This document shows positions 7,420-18,357 of a stretch of DNA of 48,859 bases, piece after piece (within the stretch, counting starts at the first letter, position 1; every line of letters begins with the position of its first letter). The DNA comes from UCB3 sp964415605 (GTDB taxonomy: Bacteria; Chloroflexota; Anaerolineae; Epilineales; Epilineaceae): assembly GCA_964415605.1 (NCBI GenBank), contig CAYQBA010000008.1:1-48859 (forward strand), read 5' to 3'. The notes under the pieces were generated by a model. The model was not told the origin of the DNA and searched no databases. It was given only the letters and a program-made list of their open reading frames with translations. Made by a program: the position numbers and the translations under genes.

Positions 7420-10073
7420 ATGCCCGCACCGTCCGCCCCCGCCGTCACGGCCTACGACGCCAGCCAGATCACCGAGCTGGGGTTCCCCGAGGCCATCCAG
7501 CGCCGGCCCGGCATGTACATCGGCGGGCGCAGCAACCTGCAGCACCTGCTGGCCGAGGTCGTCGACAACGCCATCGACGAGGCGATGGCCGGGCACTGCA
7601 CGCGCATCGACTGCTATCTCGAGCCCGATGGCAGCGCGCGCGTCGTCGACAACGGCCGCGGCGTGCCGGTGGACATCCACCCCGACAGCGGCAAGTCCGC
7701 CCTCGAGATGGCCTTCACGCAGCTCCACACCGGCGGCAAGTTCAACCAGGACAGCTACAGCACCAGCGGCGGGCTGCACGGCGTGGGCATCAAGGCGACC
7801 AACGCCCTGAGCGCCTGGCTCGAGGTCACGGTCCAGCGCCAGGGCGTGCGCTTCCGGCAGCGCTACGAGCACGGTTACGTGAAGTCACCGGTCGACATCG
7901 TCGATGCGCGCAGCGGCAAGGTCGTGGGCTCGGTGGGGCTGCCGGGCGCCGAGGCGGCCATCCGCAAGCACGCCGACCCCAAGCTCGGCACCGGCACGAT
8001 GGTCGCCTTCCAGCCCAGCGACCAGTACATGGAGGTCACCCGGTTCGACTTCGGCGCCATCGCGCACCGGCTCCAGGTCGCGGCCTTCCTCATCCCCGGC
8101 CTCACGCTGACGCTGACCGACCGCCGGGGCGACGAGCCGCGCACCCGCGAGTTTTGTTACGCGGGCGGGCTGCAGGCCTACATCGAGCACCTTAACGAGA
8201 GCCGCAAGGCGCTCCATCCGCCGTTGCGGCTGGCGGGGCGGACGGAGTCCGGCGCCGGCGTCGACCTCGTTCTGCAGTACCACACCGGCGACGACGAGGA
8301 GATCCTGTCGTTCGTCAACACCATCCCCACCAGCGACGGCGGCACGCACGTGTCGGGGTTCCGGGCGGCGCTCACCAAGGCGATCAACGTGTTCGGGCAG
8401 GAGAAGAAGCTGATCAAGGGCGACGACGACATCACCGGGCGCGACAGCACGGCCGGGCTGACGGCGGCGCTGTCGGTGCTGATGCCCGAGCCGGAGTTCA
8501 CCTCGCAGACCAAGACCCAGCTCGGCACGCGCGAGATGCACGGCCAGGTCCTCTCGATCGCCTACGAAGGCCTGCTCGACCACTTCCGCAAGGATCCCTC
8601 GATGGGCCGGAAGATCGTCGAGCGCTGCCTGGCCGCGTCGCGGGCGCGAGAGGCCGCCGCCAAGGCGCGCAGCCTGGTCATGCGCAAGAGCATCCTCGAC
8701 GTCGTCGACAGCGGCCTGCCGGGCAAGCTGGCGGACGTGGCCAAGGGCGCCCCGGTGACACAGACGGTGCTGTACATCGTCGAGGGCGACTCGGCCGGCG
8801 GGAGCTGCAAGCAGGCGCGCAACAACCGCTACCACGCCATTCTCCCGCTGCGCGGCAAGATCCTGAACACCGAGCGCGCCCGCCTCAACCGATCGCTCTC
8901 CAACAACGAGATCAAGGCCATCGTATCGGCCGTCGGCGCCGGGGTGGGGCTGGACTTCCGCGCGGCCGACATGCGCTACGGCGGTGTGGCGATCTTCGTC
9001 GACGCCGACGTCGACGGCCTGCACATCATGACGCTGCTCCTGACCTTGTTCTGGCGCTTGATGCGCCCGATGATCGATGAGGGGCGCCTGTTCGTGGCTC
9101 GCGCGCCGCTGTACCAGCTGCGGAAGGGCAGGCTGACGCGGTATGCGTTCTCGGACTGGGAGCGCGACCAGGTCCTCAAGCAGTGGGGCAAGGCCGGCGT
9201 GGTGATCCAGCGCTACAAGGGCCTCGGTGAGATGAACCCGTCGCAGCTCAAGGAGACGGTCTTCGAGGTGCCCGTGGTGGATGGGGCGGCGACGCCGCTC
9301 GCCAACCGCAACATGTTCCGTGTCACCATCGACGACGTCCACCAGGCCAACCAGATGGTCGAGCTCTGGATGGGCGCCCATGTGGCGCCGCGCAAGATGC
9401 GCCTGATGCGGGTCTGGGACGACGCGCAGACCGGCGACCTCGCCAACGGCCACGACGAGGCGGACGCCTGGGACCTGTTGGACGACTTCGACGCCGACGA
9501 CTTCGACGATCCAGATGCCGATCCCGAGGAGCGGGCTGCCGCGCGCAAGGCGGCTGCCAGCAGGTCGGCGTCGACCCGCAAGCCCGCGGCGACCGGCAAG
9601 CCCGCNNNNNNNNNNNNNNNNNNNNNNNNNNNNNNNNNNNNNNNNNNNNNNNNNNNNNNNNNNNNNNNNNNNNNNNNNNNNNNNNNNNNNNNNNNNNNNN
9701 NNNNNGCAAGCCCGCGGCGACCGGCAAGCCCGCTGCGGCCGGCAAGCCCGCGGCGGCGGGACCGATCGCGACGGCCGATTCGAGCGCGGGCGGAGCCTCG
9801 CACCCGACCGGCCCGTCGATCCCGACGAGCCTGCCCGCGACAGCCACGGCCGAGGCCGCTCCGCTGCTCGCCGAGCCGGCGGATCCCGGCCCGCCGGCCC
9901 CGAGCCGCCCGCCGGTCGCGCGACCGCCCAGGCGACCGCGTACCGGCGACGGCGGCGATGCGGGGGCGCAGATCGGCGGCGCGTCCGGGAACGGCGCGCC
10001 GGCTGGCAAGGACCAGAGCCCCGACACCCGTCGACCGGCCGCGGCAGGCCAACAGCTCTCGATCTTCGAGTAG
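7420..10073 (+). CDS. parE/gyrB: Type IIA DNA topoisomerase subunit B (ParE/GyrB), with scaffold gap
   Basis: ATPase subunit of a DNA gyrase or topoisomerase IV. The GHKL ATPase motifs are seen as EVVDNAIDEAMAG, VDNGRGVPVDIHP and GGLHGVGIKATNALS. The TOPRIM domain has EGDSAGGS, LPLRGKILN and DADVDGLHI with both metal-binding aspartates. RYKGLGEMNPSQLKET marks the end of the core at about residue 610. An acidic stretch (DDFDADDFDDPDAD) and a low-complexity tail of GKPAAT repeats follow. A run of 100 Ns (9606-9705) interrupts the tail and shifts the apparent frame. After the gap the natural frame continues GKPAAAGKPAAA and ends in QLSIFE at TAG 10071-10073. I cannot decide between GyrB and ParE without the A subunit. 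A LexA-like box in its promoter suggests damage-inducible expression. Confidence 0.93.
9577..9758 (+). repeat. 18-bp tandem repeat (GKPAAT) flanking the scaffold gap
   Basis: Units of GGCAAGCCCGCGGCGACC type are seen at 9577-9594 and 9595-9605 (partial) before the gap, and at 9706-9722, 9723-9740 and 9741-9758 after it. They encode a Lys/Pro/Ala-rich tail. Assembly probably broke in this array. Confidence 0.9.
9606..9705. other. Scaffold gap of 100 Ns
   Basis: Exactly 100 unresolved bases, a usual placeholder for unknown length. Repeat phase and reading frame on both sides agree that the true length is 8 + 18k bases, not 100. Confidence 0.95.
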
Positions 10074-10255
10074 CGCGGCGCGGCGCCGGGCATTTGCCGA
10101 TCGGCACGCGGGGCTGATCAGGCGAGCGGGGTGCCGTTTTCACGCGCCGCTCATCTTGCGGCGCTATGGTTGTGACCTTGCCGCAAGCACCGGCGCGCGG
10201 TGACGGCGCCACCGACCCGGCCATCCCGCCGCCCACAGACAACTCGAGACCACCG

Positions 10256-11225
<970 letters not shown>

Positions 11226-11242
<17 letters not shown>

Positions 11243-12209
11243 CGCGGCCGTGCGGCGCGTGGCCGGCCGCCGAAGCCAGGCGACGGCCGAATCCGGGTCG
11301 GGTGGTCTGGGCGGCGAAACCGGCGACATCGCCGAGCTGATGCGCCAGGTCCGGCGGATCGAGATCCGCACGCGGCACCTGGTGGCCGACACGTTCGCCG
11401 GAGAGTACCACGCGGTCTTCAAGGGCCGCGGAATGGCGTTCGACGAGGTCAGGCCGTATCAACCCGGCGACGAGGTGCGGACCATCGACTGGAACGTCAC
11501 GGCCCGCATGGGCGAGCCGTTCGTCAAGCGGTTCGTCGAGGAGCGCGAGCTTACGGTCATGCTCGCCGTCGACGCCAGCGGCTCGTTCGACGTCGGCAGC
11601 GTCCGCCGCGTCAAGCGCGCGCTGGCCGCGGAGCTGGCGGCCGTCCTGGCGTTCGCCGCCACCACCAACCATGACAAGGTCGGGCTCGTGATCTTCACCG
11701 ACGAGGTGGAGCTGCTGATCCCGCCGCGCAAGGGCCGGCGGCACGTGCTGCGCCTGGTCCGCGAGCTGCTCGCTTACCGCCCGCAGCGGCGCGGCACCGA
11801 CCTGCGCGTGGCGCTCGACACCGTCAACCGGGTGCTCAAGCGCCGCGCCATCGTGTTCCTCGTCTCGGACTTCCTGGCCGACCCCGCCGGATTTCGCCGG
11901 ACGCTGGTCGCCAGCAGCCGCCGGCACGACGTCATCGCCGTGCGGCTGCGCGACCCCCACGAGGCCGACCTCCCCGCCGTCGGGCTGGTGGCGTTCGAGG
12001 ACGCCGAGTCCGGCGCGGTCGTGACGGTCGACACCAGCGACCCCGGCTGGCGCGCCGCCTTCTCCGACCGCGCGGAGCGCGATGCGGCGGCCGTGCGGCG
12101 CGTGCTCGTCGACGCCGGCGTCGACCGGATCGACGTCTCGACCGCCGACGACTACGCCGCGGCCCTCACCGCGTTCTTCGAGCGGCGCGAGCGCCGCCGG
12201 CGCCGGTAG
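11226..12209 (+). CDS. DUF58 domain protein
   Basis: A 327-residue DUF58 protein. The family signature is clear: GRGMAFDEVRPYQPGDEVR, then IDWNVTARMGEPFVKRF. A VWA-like region follows with LAVDASGSF, a DxSxS metal-site pattern. There is no N-terminal membrane anchor. DUF58 genes directly follow moxR in most bacteria, and the products are thought to work as MoxR client or adaptor proteins for envelope complexes. The start overlaps the end of moxR by 17 bases and the next gene begins 5 bases after the stop, so this is one operon. Confidence 0.94.
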
Positions 12210-12214
12210 CGAGG

Positions 12215-13441
12215 ATGGGCCGCCGCGTGGGGCTGGTGGGGTGGGGAGGCATGGGGATCGCGCTCGGCATGATGGCGATCGGATCCGCGGTGGCGGCGGG
12301 CGGCGCGCTTGCCGCTCCGTCGGCGCAAGACACGTCCGGCGCGGCCGGCCCGATCGCCGCCCGCCTCGACGCCGATCCGGTGGGCCTGACGGTCGGCGAC
12401 CCGGTCACGTTGACGCTCACCGTTCGCCATCCGGCTGACGTGCGCGTGGTCCCGCCGCGGCTCGGCGCCATGTGGGGCGACTTCGAGATCCGCGCGCAAC
12501 CAGCGTCGACGACCGCGGTGCTGGGCGACGGGAGCCGAGAGACGGTCCAGCGCATCGCTGCCACCGTCTTCAAGGTCGGGCGGATCCAGACCCCGCCGCT
12601 GGACCTCATCGCCGTCGACGCGGCCGGCGAGGCCGTCCACGTGACGGCGCCGCCAACGCCGGTCGAGGTGCGGTCGGTCATCCAGGCCGACGACGAGATG
12701 CCGCGCGACATCAAGGCGCAGGCCGAGCTGCCGCCGGCCCCGGCATGGCCGTTGATCGCGGCCGGCGCGGCCGCCGCCGTGATCGTGGCGGTCGCCGCCG
12801 CGTGGGCATGGCGCCGCCGTGCGCCGGCGTCGGCCGCGGTCGACGCCGGCCCCGTGGACCCCCGCAGCCCCGCTGAGATCGCCCGCGACACGCTGGCGGA
12901 CATCGCCCGCGCCGGCTGGCTGGACCGCGGCGAGGTCAAGCGGCACTACACGCTGGTCGCCGACTGCGTGCGCGGCTACATCGAGGCCGCCGCGAGGGTG
13001 CCGGCCCTGGAGGCCACCACCGCCGAGCTGCGGCCCGCGCTCGGCGGCGCCGGGCTCGGGCCAGTGGCGGCCGCGGTGACCTTGCGCTTGCTCGAGGATG
13101 CCGACCTCGTCAAGTTCGCCCGCTGGCGACCTCCCGCCGATGCCGCCGGCCGTCTGGTCGACGAGGCCGTGGCGGTGGTGGGGGCGATCGAGCGCGACCT
13201 GGCGATGCATGGCGCCGCGGCCAGCGACGCGAGAGGCCCGGTCGACAACGCCACGGCCAGCGATACGGGGAGCCCGGTAGACAACGCCGCGGCCGGCGAG
13301 ACGGGAGACACAGTAGACAACGCCGCCCCTGCGGGCACCGGCGTGGGCGCGCCCGCTGAACAACCCACGGAGGCCGAGGTCCTGATGCCCGGGTCCGCCG
13401 ACGCCGCCGGCACCAGCCCGGAGGGAGGGCCAGGGGCATGA
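12215..13441 (+). CDS. BatD/DUF4381-like membrane protein of the Bat operon
   Basis: A 408-residue protein. An N-terminal signal or membrane segment (about 8-34) precedes a beta-sandwich region resembling the BatD N-terminus (LTVGDPVTLTLTVRHP). One transmembrane helix lies at about residues 170-195 (WPLIAAGAAAAVIVAV), followed by a basic stop-transfer and a helical cytoplasmic domain (about 215-330). The middle and C-terminal parts resemble the small DUF4381-type proteins that sit between DUF58 and VWA genes. The C-terminus ends in 12-residue tandem repeats. Its stop overlaps the batA start as ATGA. It probably forms part of the membrane complex with BatA/B; its exact role is unknown. Confidence 0.8.
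   Translation: MGRRVGLVGWGGMGIALGMMAIGSAVAAGGALAAPSAQDTSGAAGPIAARLDADPVGLTVGDPVTLTLTVRHPADVRVVPPRLGAMWGDFEIRAQPASTTAVLGDGSRETVQRIAATVFKVGRIQTPPLDLIAVDAAGEAVHVTAPPTPVEVRSVIQADDEMPRDIKAQAELPPAPAWPLIAAGAAAAVIVAVAAAWAWRRRAPASAAVDAGPVDPRSPAEIARDTLADIARAGWLDRGEVKRHYTLVADCVRGYIEAAARVPALEATTAELRPALGGAGLGPVAAAVTLRLLEDADLVKFARWRPPADAAGRLVDEAVAVVGAIERDLAMHGAAASDARGPVDNATASDTGSPVDNAAAGETGDTVDNAAPAGTGVGAPAEQPTEAEVLMPGSADAAGTSPEGGPGA
13214..13321 (+). repeat. 36-bp tandem repeat (12 residues), three units
   Basis: Units 13214-13249, 13250-13285 and 13286-13321 encode AAASDARGPVDN, ATASDTGSPVDN and AAAGETGDTVDN. They sit in the disordered C-terminus of the BatD/DUF4381-like protein. The units have diverged, so the array is not a recent expansion. 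Confidence 0.85.
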
Positions 13442-14430
13442 CGTTCCGCTTCGCGGCCCCGCTCCTGCTCGTGCTGCTGGCGGTGCTGCCCTGGCTCGCG
13501 CGCCGGGGCACCGGGGCGCTCCCAGCCGCGCTCCGCTACGCCGACACGAGCCTGGTCGCCGGCGGCGTGGCGTCGTGGCGGGTGCGCCTGCAGCCCCTGC
13601 TCGCTTGGTCGCGGTGGCTGGCGCTCGCGCTGACGATCGTCGCCCTGGCCCGCCCGCAGCTCAGCCAGGCGCGCCAGACCGTCGAGGGTGAAGGCGTCGA
13701 CATCGCCCTGGCCCTCGACATCTCGGGCAGCATGGCCTCGCTGGACTTCGAGCCGCAGAATCGGCTCGAGGCGTCCCGGCAAGTCATCCGCGACTTCATC
13801 GCCGCGCGGCCGCATGACCGGATCGGCCTCGTGATCTTCGCCCAGGCCGCCTTCAACCAGAGCCCCGCCACCGCCGACCACGCCGTGCTCCAGCGTCAGC
13901 TCGACCAGGTCCAGCTCGCGCCCGACCTCGGGCTCGAGGACGGCACGGCCATCGGGCTGGGTCTGGCCAATGCCGCCAACCTGCTCAAGGAGAGCAAGGC
14001 GCGCGGCAAGGTGATCGTCCTGTTGACCGACGGGGTCAACAATGCCGGCGAGGTCGACCCGCTGACCGCCGCCGAGGCTGCCCGGGCGCTCGGGATCCGG
14101 GTGTACACCATCGGCGCCGGGCGGCCCGGGCAGGTGCCGGTGCCGGTGGATGGGATCTTCGGGCAGCGCGTGACATACCAGGAGAGCGTGATCGACGAGG
14201 CGACGCTCCAGAAGATCGCCGAGACCACCGGCGGGGCGTTCTATCGGGCCCAGGACACCGCGGGCCTGGCACGGGTCTACGCCGAGATCAACCGGCTGGA
14301 GCCATCGCGCTACGAGATCCACGTGTTCGAGCGCCAGCGCGAGCTTGCCGGCTGGCTGCTCGTCCCGGCGCTGCTCGTGGTCGCGCTCGAGCTCGGGCTC
14401 CGGCACACCTGGCTGAGGCGGCTGCCATGA
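13438..14430 (+). CDS. batA: VWA-domain membrane protein BatA
   Basis: A 330-residue Bat-type protein. Two membrane helices lie near residues 5-21 and 56-72. A von Willebrand factor A domain (about 88-265) has the metal-ion site DISGS (94-98), the DGTAIG threonine and LLTDGVNNAG. A C-terminal helix (WLLVPALLVVALELGL) closes the protein. This three-helix VWA layout is typical of BatA/BatB (aerotolerance-type) proteins, which form an envelope complex with MoxR partners. The ATG overlaps the previous stop, and its own stop overlaps the batB start (ATGA). Confidence 0.93.
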   Translation: MTFRFAAPLLLVLLAVLPWLARRGTGALPAALRYADTSLVAGGVASWRVRLQPLLAWSRWLALALTIVALARPQLSQARQTVEGEGVDIALALDISGSMASLDFEPQNRLEASRQVIRDFIAARPHDRIGLVIFAQAAFNQSPATADHAVLQRQLDQVQLAPDLGLEDGTAIGLGLANAANLLKESKARGKVIVLLTDGVNNAGEVDPLTAAEAARALGIRVYTIGAGRPGQVPVPVDGIFGQRVTYQESVIDEATLQKIAETTGGAFYRAQDTAGLARVYAEINRLEPSRYEIHVFERQRELAGWLLVPALLVVALELGLRHTWLRRLP

Positions 14431-16430
14431 CGTTCGGCGTGCCGGCCGCCCTCGGGGCGCTCGCGCTCGTGCCCGCCGTCGTGCTGCTGGTGCGGCGGGC
14501 GGCCCGCCGCCGGGCGCGCGACACGGCGCGTCTCGGGAACCCGGCGCTCATCGCCCGCCTGGGCGCGGGGGTCGACCCCGCCCGCGACCGCTGGGCCGAC
14601 CGGCTGCGGCTGGCCGCGCTCGCCTGCCTCGTGGTGGCGGCCGCGCGCCCGCAGTGGGGCAGCCGCTCGGAGACCGTCGCGCAGCGCGGCCTGCAGGTCA
14701 TGGTGGCGCTCGACGTCTCCGACAGCATGCTGGCCGAGGACATCAAGCCCAACCGGCTGGCCCGGGCCAAGCTCGAGATCGCGGGGCTCATGGATCGGCT
14801 CGGGGGCGACGAGATCGGGCTGGTGCTGTTCGCCGGGGCCGCGTTCGTCCAGTCGCCGCTGACGTCGGACTACGCCGTGGCACGAACGTTCCTCGACGCG
14901 GCCCGGGCCGGCGTCATCTCGCTGCCGGGCACGGCCGTGGCCGACGCGATCCGCGCGGCGATGACCGGCTTCGACACGGCGCGCAGCGGGCAGAAGGTGA
15001 TCATCATCATCTCCGACGGCGAGGACCGCGAATCCGACGCCGAAGCCGCCGCGGCGGAGGCCGACGCGGCCGGCATCATCGTGTTCACGATCGGGATGGG
15101 CTCGCCCGAGGGCGCCCCCATCCCGGTCTACGGCCCGACGGGCGAGCTCGCCGGCGTCAAGCGCGACGGCGCGGGGCAGGTGGTCCTGACCAGGCTCGAC
15201 GACGACGTGCTCACGGCGGTGGCCGAGCGAACCGGCGGGACGTACATCCGCGCCGGGGCCGGAGGCTTCGAGCGGCTGGCCGAAGCGCTCGATGGCCTCC
15301 AGCGCGGCACCTTCGCCTCGCGCCGCGAGACGCTGCACGTCGAGCGCTTTCAGATCTTCACCGCGCTCGCGCTCGTGCTGCTCTTCGGCGGCGAGCTGCT
15401 GACCGGGCGGCGCCGGACGCCGCAAGGCGCCCCCGGCACGCCGCCGGGCCATGCACCCGAGGCGCCGCCGGCGCCGGCCGGAAGCGGGACCGGGGAGCCG
15501 TCCGACCGGCCGGGAACACCGCCGCGCCCCGGCGCGAGCCTCGCCCGGGTCGTCCTGGCCATGGCGGCGCTTGCAGCGACCAGCGTGGCGTGCGGATCGT
15601 CGCCGGCGGACCACAACGCCGCGGGCAACCGCGCCTATGCCACGCAGGATTGGGTGGCCGCCGCCGACGCCTACGCCACGGCGGCGGCGGCCGCGCCGGA
15701 GCGCCCCGAGCCGGCCTACAACCTGGCCAACGCCGCATTCCGGCAGGCCGATGTCGCCGCCGCCCGCCGGCAGCTTCACGCCGCCCTTGCCCTGGACGAC
15801 GGACGGCTCGCGCAGGCGATCTGGTACAACCTCGGGCACGTGGCCTACAACGAGGGCGACTACCACCGGGCCGCGGAGGACTTCAAGGCGGCACTGCGGC
15901 TCGATCCCTCGGACGCCGACGCCAAGCACAACCTCGAGCTGGCGTTGCGGCAGCTCGACCGGCGGGCGGAGTCATCGCAGACCGAGACGCCCGGCCCGCC
16001 GCCCCAGCCCTCGGGTCAGCCCTCGGCGGCGCCCGGATCACCGACCCCCGGCACCGGCCCCGCGACGCCGTCCCCCGGCGCGGGAGCCCAGACGCCCCCG
16101 GCCGCGGGCACGCCTGGCGGCCGCGGCACCCAGACCGCCGACGCGTCGTCGTCGGGCTCCGGCACACCGTCGCCCGCGGCGTCGCCGTCGGCGGGATCGC
16201 CCCAGCAGTCTGGCGGCCAGCCATCCCCGTCGGCCGGCGCGGACGGGAACAGCGCCAGCCCGGGCGAGGCCCGACCGCCGGCCGGCGACGGGCGACCGCA
16301 GCGCGGGCTGAGCCCGGTCGAGGCGCGCCGGCTTCTCCAGGCGCTGGGACGCAACACGCGGACGCTCCAGGAGGTCCTGCAGCAGCGGTTCGTCATCCCC
16401 GGGCGGCGCGCGCCCAGCCAGGATTGGTGA
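14427..16430 (+). CDS. batB: BatB VWA protein fused to a BatC-like TPR domain
   Basis: A 667-residue fusion. Residues 1-330 are a second Bat VWA protein, with membrane helices near 5-22 and 60-74, MIDAS DVSDS (96-100), ISDGED, and a helix near 308-325. After a Pro/Gly-rich linker comes an internal hydrophobic stretch with a lipobox-like SVAC (C389). Three TPR-like repeats follow (about 395-515; AAGNRAYATQDW, AYNLANAAF, WYNLGHVAYNEGDYHRA). After another disordered linker is the conserved tail SPVEARRLLQALGRN. BatB and BatC are usually separate genes. The internal ATG at residue 379, followed by signal-like sequence, suggests that a lipoprotein BatC was joined to BatB. No stop or frameshift separates the parts. 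Confidence 0.92.
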   Translation: MTFGVPAALGALALVPAVVLLVRRAARRRARDTARLGNPALIARLGAGVDPARDRWADRLRLAALACLVVAAARPQWGSRSETVAQRGLQVMVALDVSDSMLAEDIKPNRLARAKLEIAGLMDRLGGDEIGLVLFAGAAFVQSPLTSDYAVARTFLDAARAGVISLPGTAVADAIRAAMTGFDTARSGQKVIIIISDGEDRESDAEAAAAEADAAGIIVFTIGMGSPEGAPIPVYGPTGELAGVKRDGAGQVVLTRLDDDVLTAVAERTGGTYIRAGAGGFERLAEALDGLQRGTFASRRETLHVERFQIFTALALVLLFGGELLTGRRRTPQGAPGTPPGHAPEAPPAPAGSGTGEPSDRPGTPPRPGASLARVVLAMAALAATSVACGSSPADHNAAGNRAYATQDWVAAADAYATAAAAAPERPEPAYNLANAAFRQADVAAARRQLHAALALDDGRLAQAIWYNLGHVAYNEGDYHRAAEDFKAALRLDPSDADAKHNLELALRQLDRRAESSQTETPGPPPQPSGQPSAAPGSPTPGTGPATPSPGAGAQTPPAAGTPGGRGTQTADASSSGSGTPSPAASPSAGSPQQSGGQPSPSAGADGNSASPGEARPPAGDGRPQRGLSPVEARRLLQALGRNTRTLQEVLQQRFVIPGRRAPSQDW

Positions 16431-16434
16431 GGCC

Positions 16435-18357
16435 ATGCGGACGCGCCGACCCGTGCGGCGATCCCCCGTGTGGGGGGCCCTCGTCGTGCTCGTCGCGGTC
16501 GTCGGCGGCCTGGTCGCTCCTCCGATCGTCGGGCCGCCTTCCGTGCAGGCCCAGCCCGATCCCATCACCGCCGAGCTCGACCGCGCCACGGCCACGACCG
16601 ACGACGTCGTGACCCTCACCGTGACCGTGCGATCCGACGACATCAACCCGCCGCTGCCCGAGGTGCCTCCGTTCGACGGGTTCGAGATCCTGGGGACGGG
16701 AAGCTCGCGGCAGCTCGAGATCGTCAACGGCGCCGTCCAGAGCCAGGCGGTGTACACGTACCAGCTCCGCCCGCTGCGCCTGGGGCGCCTGATCATCGCC
16801 CCGGCGACCGTCGAGATCGCCGGCCAGGCGTACGCGTCACAGCCGCTGGCGCTGACCGTGACCGCGGGCACGGCGCCAACCCCGGCGCCGGTGACCCCGG
16901 ATCCCGGGAGCGCGGCCGGCGGGCCGGGCTCGAGCCGCGCGACGCCGCTCCTGCGGGTCGAAGCATCGGCGGAGCCGGCGCGGCCCTACGTCGGCCAGGC
17001 GGTCGTCTACACGTTCCGCTTCATCCGGTCGACCGAGCTCCAGCTCCCCGGCCAGCCGCGCTACACGGCGCCCGCCTTCACCGGGCTGTGGAACCAGTTC
17101 GCGCCGGAGCAGACCCGGCAGACGGTCCAGAACGGGGCCGCCGTCGAGATCGTGTCCGAGCTGCGCACCGTGGTGTTCCCGACGACGCCCGGGCCGGTGA
17201 CCATCGAGCCGGCGACGCTGACGCTCCCGGGCGGGTTCACCCGGCGGGGCACGGAGGTCAAGACCGAGCCGGTCATGCTCGACGTCCGGCCGCTGCCCGG
17301 CGGAGCGCCGCCCGGCTTCACCGGCGCGGTCGGCCGCTACCGCGTCGACGCATCGCTCGACCGGGCGCAGGGCGTCGTCGACGAGCCGTTCACCTTGACC
17401 GTCACCGTCGGCGGCGACGGGAACATCGACGCCTTGCCGGAGCCGGCGTGGCCGGCCCCGCCCGCCGGCTGGCGCGTGCTCGACGGGAAGTCGACCGCGC
17501 ACAGCGAGGCTCGCGGCGGGCGCGTGAGCGGCGCGCGGCGCTTCGAGCGCCTCTTGATCCCGTCCCAGGCCGGCGTCGCCGATATCCCCGCCATTCCGCT
17601 CGTGTTCTTTGACCCGGCGACGGGGCGCTACGAGACCGTCGCGAGCCAGCCATTGCGGGTGATGGTGGCGCCCGGCCCGGACGCGGGCGCGTCGGGAGCG
17701 GGAAGCGCGGCTGCCGCGCCGGCGGCCGGATCCGGGATCCCGGGCGGAGCAGGGGCGGGTGGGGCGCCGCGTGGAGACAAGCCGCTCGCCGCCATCGTGG
17801 CCGCCGGCACGGCCGACCGGACCCTGCCATGGCCATGGATCTGGGCGTGGCTGCTGCCGGCCGTGGCAGTCCTGGCCGACCGTGCCTGGCCGGGCCTTCG
17901 AAGCGCTTGGCGCGGGCGGCGGCCTGCGCCGGACGTGGCGCTGTCCCGATCGCGCGGTCTCCTCACGCGGGCCCGGCGGCACGACCCCGAGGCGCCGGCC
18001 CTGGTGACCGAAGCGCTGATCGCCTACGCCGCCCACAAGCTCGGGCAACGGCCGGAAGGCCTCACGCGCGCCAGCCTCGCGGGGGGGCTCGGGGCGGCGG
18101 GCGTCGATCCGGCGTGGATCGGGCGCCTCGACGCGTGCCTGGGCGCGTGCGACGCCGAGCGGTTCGGGCGTGCCGCCATGGCGGGGGCAACCGATACCCA
18201 CGGCCATGCGTCGCGGCCCCTCGCCCCGCTACCGGCTGCCATCGACCCGCTGGCGCCGAAGACCGCGGTCGACGCGGGCACCGGGCAAGCGTTCACCCCC
18301 GTGATCGACGAGGCCGAGGCTGTGTTGGTCGGCCTTGCGGCAAGCGCCGAGCGATGA
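16435..18357 (+). CDS. batD: BatD protein
   Basis: A 640-residue BatD. A signal peptide (about 1-40, ending near PSVQAQ) is followed by several beta-sandwich domains. Characteristic segments are TVRSDDINPPLPEVPPFDGF, VYTYQLRPLRLGRLIIAP and YVGQAVVYTFRF. One transmembrane helix at about residues 463-485 (WPWIWAWLLPAVAVLADRAW) leads to a cytoplasmic helical domain. BatD is the large periplasmic/extracytoplasmic scaffold of the Bat complex. It begins 4 bases after the batB stop, and its stop overlaps the batE start (ATGA). Confidence 0.92.
   Translation: MRTRRPVRRSPVWGALVVLVAVVGGLVAPPIVGPPSVQAQPDPITAELDRATATTDDVVTLTVTVRSDDINPPLPEVPPFDGFEILGTGSSRQLEIVNGAVQSQAVYTYQLRPLRLGRLIIAPATVEIAGQAYASQPLALTVTAGTAPTPAPVTPDPGSAAGGPGSSRATPLLRVEASAEPARPYVGQAVVYTFRFIRSTELQLPGQPRYTAPAFTGLWNQFAPEQTRQTVQNGAAVEIVSELRTVVFPTTPGPVTIEPATLTLPGGFTRRGTEVKTEPVMLDVRPLPGGAPPGFTGAVGRYRVDASLDRAQGVVDEPFTLTVTVGGDGNIDALPEPAWPAPPAGWRVLDGKSTAHSEARGGRVSGARRFERLLIPSQAGVADIPAIPLVFFDPATGRYETVASQPLRVMVAPGPDAGASGAGSAAAAPAAGSGIPGGAGAGGAPRGDKPLAAIVAAGTADRTLPWPWIWAWLLPAVAVLADRAWPGLRSAWRGRRPAPDVALSRSRGLLTRARRHDPEAPALVTEALIAYAAHKLGQRPEGLTRASLAGGLGAAGVDPAWIGRLDACLGACDAERFGRAAMAGATDTHGHASRPLAPLPAAIDPLAPKTAVDAGTGQAFTPVIDEAEAVLVGLAASAER

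Noticed and set aside
9706..10203. Arg/Pro-rich C-terminal extension of the topoisomerase to 10203
   Set aside because: Arises only if the gap is taken as exactly 100 bases. Repeat phase shows a frame shift; the true end is at 10073.
10074..10255. A promoter for the Bat operon between the topoisomerase and moxR
   Set aside because: Only a TATGGT hexamer (10165-10170) is visible, with no -35 at a usable distance. The operon may be driven from further upstream.
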